Of a DNA stretch of 8,759 nt, positions 5,564 to 8,759 are shown piece by piece. The position numbers and the translations under genes were made by a program. The notes under the pieces were generated by a model. That model was given only the letters and a program-made list of their open reading frames with translations. It made no database searches and was not told the origin of the DNA. Position 1 is the stretch's first letter, and each line of letters starts with the position of its first letter. The DNA is from DATKEH01 sp035546355 (GTDB lineage: Bacteria; Acidobacteriota; Thermoanaerobaculia; Multivoradales; JAIOJS01). Where the stretch lies: positions 1 through 8,759 of the forward strand of contig DATKEH010000102.1 of assembly GCA_035546355.1 (NCBI GenBank), given 5' to 3'.

Positions 5564-6682
5564 CTACGCCCAGCCAGGGCGGGGACGGAGCCCCGCCCCT
5601 ACGACCGGCGGTGGGCCCACCACTCCGTCGTAGGGGCCGGTCTCCGTGCCGGCCCGTGGCAGGCGGCCGTCCAGCTCCGGGATGGCGCCCAGGACGTGGC
5701 GGACGGCCGGCACCGACAGGCTGTTGCCCGCCAGGCGCCAGGCGTTGGCCAGGGGCATCCGCGGCGGCAGGGAGAAGCCGGCGGGGAAGCCGAGCAGGCG
5801 CAGCACCTCGGACGGCGAGAACCGGCGGACGAGCGGTGGTAGGGGCGGGCCTCCGTCCCCGCCCGGGCCGGCGTAGAGGCCGGCCCTCGCGCCAGGGGGC
5901 GACGCCTCACGGCCGCTGGCGATCAGGTACGAGCCGCTGCGCACCGGCGAGCGGCCGTAGGCGGCGGTGAAGCAGGCGGTGCGGGCCCCCGGGTCGGCGG
6001 GATCGACGAGGTCGAGGGCGCCGGCATAGCGCCGCAGCAGCTCGGGCGAGACCCACGAGCGCGGGTCGGGGTCGGCATCGAGGAACGCGGCCAGCGGCGT
6101 CGCGCGAGGCGGTGGTGGCGGCAGCGGCAGCAGCTCTCGCCGCGAGGCCAGCAGGTAGTAGCGTCGCCGGCGGTTGGGGATTCCGAGCTGCGTCGGGCAC
6201 AGCAGCAGCTCCTGGAAGTGGTAGCGCTCGCGCTGCAGGGTGGAGAGCAGCCGCCCGTGGGCGCGCGAGCCGGCGAAGCCGGGCACGTTTTCCAGCGCCA
6301 GGTGGCGCGGCAGAACGGCCGGCAGTAGGGCGAGCAGGTGCAGCAGGCTGCGACAGCGGGGGTCGTCGACGTCGCCGCCGCGGCCGCGGCGGGTGAACGG
6401 CTGGCAGGGGGGTGAGAGCCACCACAGCTCGGCGGCGAAGGCGGCGAGCCGCTCGGCGCTCACCGCCTCCAGCGTGGAGGCGAGGGTGGGATGGGGGAAG
6501 TTGCGGCGGTAGACGCCGAGGGCGAGGCGGTTGATGTCGACGGCGGCGACCACTTCGGCCGCCTGCCCCAGCGCCGCGGCGCAGCCGCCGATACCGCAGT
6601 ACAGCTCGAGCGCGCGCAGGGGCGGCGGCGTGAGAGGATGCGGCGACATCGGTTGCGGCGACATCGGTTGCGGCGACAGCAT
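5564..6682 (-). CDS. Dnmt2/TRDMT1-like C5-cytosine methyltransferase, probable tRNA methyltransferase
   Basis: 372 residues if started at the ATG at 6682-6680. Two further in-frame ATGs (6664 and 6649) come from a tandem repeat. An AAAGGGG on the coding strand (6698-6692) supports the first. Class I SAM methyltransferase motifs are in order: ELYCGIGG (26-33, SAM binding), VVAAVDIN, SPPCQPFTRRG with catalytic C93, LALENVPGF with E131, and LGIPNRRRRYYL, then the target-recognition part and GFPAGF...RLAGNSLSV. Several blocks are specific to Dnmt2, the tRNA-C38 methyltransferase family: NFPH, SPPCQPFTR.G..GD..D.R, YHFQELLL.PTQLGIPN, LLRYAGALDLV, and above all C237-F238-T239 followed by AYG....GS. 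Known bacterial homologues (Geobacter) methylate tRNA. The family core ends near GAIPELDG; the last ~27 residues are encoded by a REPIN-like repeat, and a second repeat sits in frame at about residues 266-282. No restriction gene is adjacent. Confidence 0.85.
   Translation of the reverse strand: MLSPQPMSPQPMSPHPLTPPPLRALELYCGIGGCAAALGQAAEVVAAVDINRLALGVYRRNFPHPTLASTLEAVSAERLAAFAAELWWLSPPCQPFTRRGRGGDVDDPRCRSLLHLLALLPAVLPRHLALENVPGFAGSRAHGRLLSTLQRERYHFQELLLCPTQLGIPNRRRRYYLLASRRELLPLPPPPPRATPLAAFLDADPDPRSWVSPELLRRYAGALDLVDPADPGARTACFTAAYGRSPVRSGSYLIASGREASPPGARAGLYAGPGGDGGPPLPPLVRRFSPSEVLRLLGFPAGFSLPPRMPLANAWRLAGNSLSVPAVRHVLGAIPELDGRLPRAGTETGPYDGVVGPPPVVGAGLRPRPGWA
5577..5655. repeat. REPIN-like inverted pair of palindromic repeats
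   Basis: Two hairpin units face each other. Unit 1: GGGCGGGG (5577-5584), loop ACGGAG, CCCCGCCC (5591-5598), then tail CTACGAC. Unit 2 is inverted: GTCGTAG, then GGGCCGG (5634-5640), an 8-nt loop, CCGGCCC (5649-5655). The inner tails form a perfect 11-bp inverted repeat (GCCCCTACGAC at 5595-5605 and GTCGTAGGGGC at 5627-5637). The spacer has a perfect 12-bp palindrome, GGTGGGCCCACC (5610-5621). This is the architecture of a REP doublet (REPIN), normally an intergenic element spread by a RAYT transposase, though no RAYT gene is present here. It lies between convergent glucokinase and the methyltransferase and is read through as the C-terminal tail of the latter. Confidence 0.8.
5839..5886. repeat. 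Palindromic (REP-like) repeat inside the methyltransferase coding sequence
   Basis: GTAGGGGCGGGCCTCCGTCC (from 5839) continues to CCGCCC and repeats the head-plus-hairpin design of the downstream REPIN units: GTAG, stem GGGCGGG (5843-5849), loop with CTCCGT, stem CCCGCCC (5858-5864). It is followed directly by a second perfect hairpin, GGGCCGGC (5865-5872), loop GTAGAG, GCCGGCCC (5879-5886). On the minus strand it keeps the frame and encodes a Gly/Pro-rich stretch (YAGPGGDGGPPLPP) in a linker of variable length in Dnmt2 proteins. Confidence 0.7.
6639..6678. repeat. 15-bp tandem repeat (about 2.7 copies) at the methyltransferase start
   Basis: TGCGGCGACATCGGT occurs at 6639-6653 and again exactly at 6654-6668, followed by a 10-base partial copy to 6678. 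The unit is five codons long, so it stays in frame on the minus strand and encodes MSPQP, giving M-(L)SPQP-MSPQP-MSPHP and three possible ATG starts (6682, 6664, 6649). Confidence 0.85.
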
Positions 6683-6691
6683 AGGCCATGG

Positions 6692-6703
6692 CCCCTTTGG
6701 AGG
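6692..6703. promoter_or_regulatory. Back-to-back ribosome binding sites of the divergent pair
   Basis: Only 28 bp separate the two start codons. GGAGG at 6699-6703 is 7 nt before the + strand ATG at 6711. On the minus strand AAAGGGG (6698-6692) is 9 nt before the ATG at 6682. There is no room for two promoters between the genes, so each promoter must overlap the other gene's 5' end, or the methyltransferase starts further in. Confidence 0.5.
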
Positions 6704-6710
6704 TTGGACG

Positions 6711-7505
6711 ATGATCGAGCGGGAGGATCGCGAGGGGGGAATTCGCGTGCTCCGCCTCGCCCACAACAAGGCCAACGCCCTCGACCTGGAGCTGCTGGCG
6801 GCCGTCGAGGAAGCCCTCGCCGAGGCCGAGGGCGACGGCTCGCGCGCCCTGGTGCTCACCGGCAGCGGCTCGATCTTCTCGGCCGGCGTCAACCTCTTCC
6901 GCGTCCTCGACGGCGGCGCCGCCTACCTCGAGGACTTCCTTCCCGCCCTCGACAGCGGGCTGCGGCGCCTGATCACCTGCCCGTTGCCGCTGGTGGCGGC
7001 GATCAACGGCCATGCGATAGCCGGCGGCTGGGTCGTCGCCTGCGCCTGCGACTATCGGGTGATGGCCGACGGCTACGGCAAGCTGGGCCTGCCCGAGCTG
7101 CAGGTGGGGGTGGCCTTCCCACCGCTGGTGGTCGAGATCGTGCGGGCGGTGACGCCGCCGCAGTTCCTGCAGGAGCTGATGCTGGGCGGCAGCACCTTCA
7201 CCGGCGAGGAGGCCCGGCGGCGGGGGCTGGTGCAGGAGGCGGTGGCGCCGGAACAGGTGGTGGACCGCGCGGCGGAGGTGGGGCGGCGGTTGGCAGCGGT
7301 GCCTGCCGCCGCCTTCCGCCTCACCAAGGAGCAACTCGCCCTGCCTCTGCTGCGGCGCGCCGCCGCCGGCGACGAGGCGGTGCGGGAGCAGGTGCACGCG
7401 GTGTGGAAGGCCCCCGCGACCCTGGAGGTGATCCGCGCCTACCTCGAGCGGACGGTGGGCCGTGGCGGTGGAGCCACGGTGGCGCCTCACCAGCCGAGCA
7501 GGTAG
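6711..7505 (+). CDS. Enoyl-CoA hydratase/isomerase (crotonase) family, probably delta3,delta2-enoyl-CoA isomerase-like
   Basis: 264 residues, the usual crotonase length. The ATG at 6711 has a good GGAGG and gives a normal N-terminus; the longer open frame upstream runs over the divergent methyltransferase and is not used. Oxyanion-hole segments are FSAGVNL (A58, G59) and AINGHAIAGGW (G105-G106). Of the two hydratase glutamates, the one after GG[GC] is V108 here, while the second (P-E of GLPELQVGV) is kept as E129. Together with GGWVVACACDYRVMAD, which resembles mitochondrial ECI1 (GGC.VALTCDYRI.AD), this favours an isomerase that shifts cis/trans-3 double bonds to trans-2 in unsaturated fatty acyl-CoA oxidation. 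A hydratase, which normally needs both glutamates, is less likely. No beta-oxidation partner is in the window. Its 3' end overlaps the convergent polyamine-type gene by 19 bp. Confidence 0.85.
   Translation: MIEREDREGGIRVLRLAHNKANALDLELLAAVEEALAEAEGDGSRALVLTGSGSIFSAGVNLFRVLDGGAAYLEDFLPALDSGLRRLITCPLPLVAAINGHAIAGGWVVACACDYRVMADGYGKLGLPELQVGVAFPPLVVEIVRAVTPPQFLQELMLGGSTFTGEEARRRGLVQEAVAPEQVVDRAAEVGRRLAAVPAAAFRLTKEQLALPLLRRAAAGDEAVREQVHAVWKAPATLEVIRAYLERTVGRGGGATVAPHQPSR
7460..7479. other. Perfect 7-bp hairpin near the convergent gene ends
   Basis: CCGTGGC (7460-7466), loop GGTGGA, GCCACGG (7473-7479) lies within the last codons of the isomerase gene and just beyond the 3' end of the minus-strand gene. 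It could act as a bidirectional 3'-end structure for the tail-to-tail pair. No T-tract is present on either strand, so terminator function is uncertain. Confidence 0.35.
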
Positions 7506-8485
7506 GCGAAGATCAGCGGCGCGACGATGGTGGCGTCGGACTCGATGACGAAGCGAGGGGTGTCCACCGCCAGCTTGCCCCACGAGATCTTCTCGTTGGG
7601 CACGGCCCCGCTATAGGAGCCGAAGGAGGTGGTGCTGTCCGAGATCTGGCAGAAGTAGCCCCAATAGGGGGACTCCTGCTGCAGGTCCTGGTGGATCAAC
7701 GGCACGACGCAGATGGGGAAGTCGCCGGCGATGCCGCCGCCGATCTGGAAGAACCCGACGCTGCCGTCGCGGGTGGCCTGTCGGTACCAGTCGACCAGGT
7801 GGCCCATGTACTCGGCGCCCGAGCGCACCACCCCGTACCCCGAGAGGTCGCCGGACAGCACGTGGGCGACGAAGATGTTGCCCAGGGTGGAGTCCTCCCA
7901 GCCCGGCACGTAGAGGGGGATCTGCCGCTCGCACGCCGCCACCAGCCAGGAGTCGCGGGGGTCGATCTGGTAGTGCTCGGCCAGGGCGCCGCTGCGCAGC
8001 AGCTCGCACAGGTACTCGTGGGGGAAGCGCCGCTCGCCGGCGCGGTCCGCCTGCTGCCACCGCTCGACGACCTGCCGCTCCAGGCGGCGGATCGCCTCCT
8101 CCTCCGGGATGCAGGTGTCGGTCACTCGGTTGAGATGCCGCTCGAGCAGCGCCTGTTCCTCGGCGTCGCTCAGGTTGCGGTAGTGCGGCACCCGCTCGTA
8201 GTGCTCGTGCGCGACGAGGTTGTAGAGGTCCTCCTCGAGGTTGGCCCCGGTGCAGGTGATGGCGTGCACCTTGTCCTGCCGGATCATCTCCGCCAGCGAC
8301 AGCCCCAGCTCGGCCGTGCTCATCGCGCCCGCGAGGGTGACCAGCATCTTCCCGCCGCCGTCGAGATGCGCGATGTAATCGTCGGTAGCGTCGATCAGCG
8401 CTGCGGCGTTGAAATGGCGGAAGTGGTGCCGCGCGAACTGGCTTACCGGACCGGTGGCAGCTGCGGATTTCGATTTGCTCGGCAT
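7487..8485 (-). CDS. Deoxyhypusine synthase-like protein (bacterial homospermidine-type enzyme)
   Basis: 332 residues. Deoxyhypusine synthase transfers the aminobutyl group of spermidine to a lysine of eIF5A. Bacteria generally lack eIF5A, and bacterial homologues are usually assigned to polyamine synthesis, transferring aminobutyl to putrescine to give homospermidine. Family blocks seen: LAGAMSTAELG, TGANLEEDLYNLVAH, RVTDTCIPEEEAIRR, FPHEYL, VPGWEDSTLGN, FFQIGGGIAGDFPIC, and C-terminal SGAVPNEKISWGKL with K304 at the position of the catalytic lysine (SWGK) that forms the imine intermediate. The ending ESDATIVAPLIFAYLLG is complete. The ATG at 8485 is the only reasonable start, but no Shine-Dalgarno precedes it: a heptamer repeat begins 3 nt upstream. 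Possibly co-transcribed with the hydrolase gene upstream on the same strand. Confident of family; the exact acceptor amine is not decided by the sequence. Confidence 0.88.
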   Translation of the reverse strand: MPSKSKSAAATGPVSQFARHHFRHFNAAALIDATDDYIAHLDGGGKMLVTLAGAMSTAELGLSLAEMIRQDKVHAITCTGANLEEDLYNLVAHEHYERVPHYRNLSDAEEQALLERHLNRVTDTCIPEEEAIRRLERQVVERWQQADRAGERRFPHEYLCELLRSGALAEHYQIDPRDSWLVAACERQIPLYVPGWEDSTLGNIFVAHVLSGDLSGYGVVRSGAEYMGHLVDWYRQATRDGSVGFFQIGGGIAGDFPICVVPLIHQDLQQESPYWGYFCQISDSTTSFGSYSGAVPNEKISWGKLAVDTPRFVIESDATIVAPLIFAYLLGW

Positions 8486-8488
8486 AAT

Positions 8489-8604
8489 GGTGACTGGTGA
8501 CTAGTGACTAGTGACTAGTAACAGCGGTTGGAAGTGAGGGAAAGGGCTCGGCATTGGGGTCGTTTGGCAGTTACCAGTCACTAGTCACGAGTCACTAGTC
8601 ACAG
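8489..8604. repeat. Large inverted repeat made of 7-bp tandem repeats
   Basis: The left arm (8489-8522) is a tandem array of RGTGACT heptamers (GGTGACT twice, AGTGACT twice, then AGTAAC). The right arm (8570-8604) is the array in reverse orientation (GTTACCA, GTCACTA, GTCACGA, GTCACTA, GTCACAG). Aligned as an inverted repeat from the inner GTAAC/GTTAC end, 30 of 34 positions pair, around a 47-nt loop (8523-8569) in which I see no gene. The element fills the gap between two minus-strand genes and reaches into the last codons of the upstream one. It looks like a non-autonomous hairpin or short tandem repeat element. RNA from either strand could form a long stem. Confidence 0.85.
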
Positions 8605-8759
8605 TTCCTTGCAAGCCGATCTGCGCTGCGCGCGTCTGCATCGCCCCAATGACGAAGGCAATGTGCTCCTCCAGGTCCACGTCCAGCTCTTCCGCGCCGC
8701 GGATCACGTCCTCGCGGCTGACGCCGCGCGCGAACGCCTTGTCTTTCATCTTCTTGCGG
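8585..8759 (-). CDS. C-terminal fragment of a probable HD-superfamily hydrolase (5' end outside window)
   Basis: An open frame enters from the right edge on the minus strand and ends at TGA (8587-8585), giving about 58 residues: KKMKDKAFARGVSREDV, then EELDVDLEEHIAFVIGAMQ and IGLQG. This pattern (K.K.FA.GV.R..., GAEELG..L.EHI..V..AM, elGL) resembles the C-terminal helical tail of predicted HD-superfamily phosphohydrolases of the COG2316 type. The catalytic HD motif would lie outside the window, so function is not shown directly. The last six residues, TVTSDS, and the stop codon are encoded by the heptamer repeat, so the native end was probably a residue or two after IGLQG. It is transcribed toward the deoxyhypusine synthase-like gene, 99 nt away. 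Confidence 0.6.
   Translation of the reverse strand, partial: RKKMKDKAFARGVSREDVIRGAEELDVDLEEHIAFVIGAMQTRAAQIGLQGTVTSDS

Noticed and set aside
5564..6682. Methyltransferase as part of a restriction-modification or phage-defence system
   Set aside because: No endonuclease, specificity subunit or defence gene is adjacent; neighbours are metabolic, and the CFT signature points to the Dnmt2 tRNA family.
6680..6892. Longer N-terminus of the methyltransferase, up to 6892
   Set aside because: That part is antisense to the start of the crotonase gene, is Ser/Arg-rich and lies before the point where family similarity begins.
5907..7583. 558-codon minus-strand frame and 669-codon plus-strand frame (6491-8500)
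   Set aside because: Both cross several well-supported genes on the other strand or frame and show no conserved motif.
8489..8604. CRISPR array
   Set aside because: Repeat unit is 7 bp with no spacers, and the two arms are inverted with respect to each other; no cas genes.

Overview
This is a very GC-rich, gene-dense stretch of bacterial chromosome. No plasmid, prophage or ribosomal marker is visible. The mix of a divergent LeuA-like enzyme, an FHA signalling protein, E. coli-type glucokinase, a Dnmt2-like methyltransferase and a bacterial deoxyhypusine-synthase homologue would fit a high-GC Acidobacteriota or a former-deltaproteobacterial lineage. That placement is inference from gene content and would need a marker gene or a database search.

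Left part (1-5554, all + strand): the 3' end of an isopropylmalate/isocitrate dehydrogenase-family gene is followed after 4 bp by a 2-isopropylmalate/homocitrate-synthase-like gene; together they look like part of a branched-chain (or related 2-oxoacid elongation) operon. Next come a glyoxalase-II-like metallo-beta-lactamase hydrolase, the chromosome-dimer recombinase XerD, a coiled-coil/FHA protein, and glucokinase. Short -10-like boxes precede the hydrolase and FHA genes, so these appear to be separate transcription units.

Middle (5564-7505): a minus-strand gene converges on glucokinase and encodes a protein with the complete motif set of the Dnmt2/TRDMT1 family, including the CFT signature. 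This suggests a tRNA C5-cytosine methyltransferase and not a restriction-modification enzyme. The gene is marked by repeats in three places: a REPIN-like double hairpin supplies its last ~27 codons, another palindromic repeat lies in frame in a variable linker, and a 15-bp tandem repeat multiplies its candidate start codons. Divergent from it, 28 bp away, is a crotonase-family gene whose active site resembles a delta3,delta2-enoyl-CoA isomerase.

Right part (7487-8759, minus strand): a bacterial deoxyhypusine-synthase-like gene, probably for homospermidine-type polyamine metabolism, overlaps the isomerase gene tail to tail by 19 bp. Its start codon is 3 nt from a 34-bp inverted repeat built of heptamers. 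The other arm of that repeat supplies the stop codon of the next upstream gene, the 3' end of a probable HD-superfamily hydrolase.

Most noteworthy: the bacterial Dnmt2 homologue, and a repeated theme of mobile-looking palindromic repeats forming the ends, starts and inner linkers of real genes.
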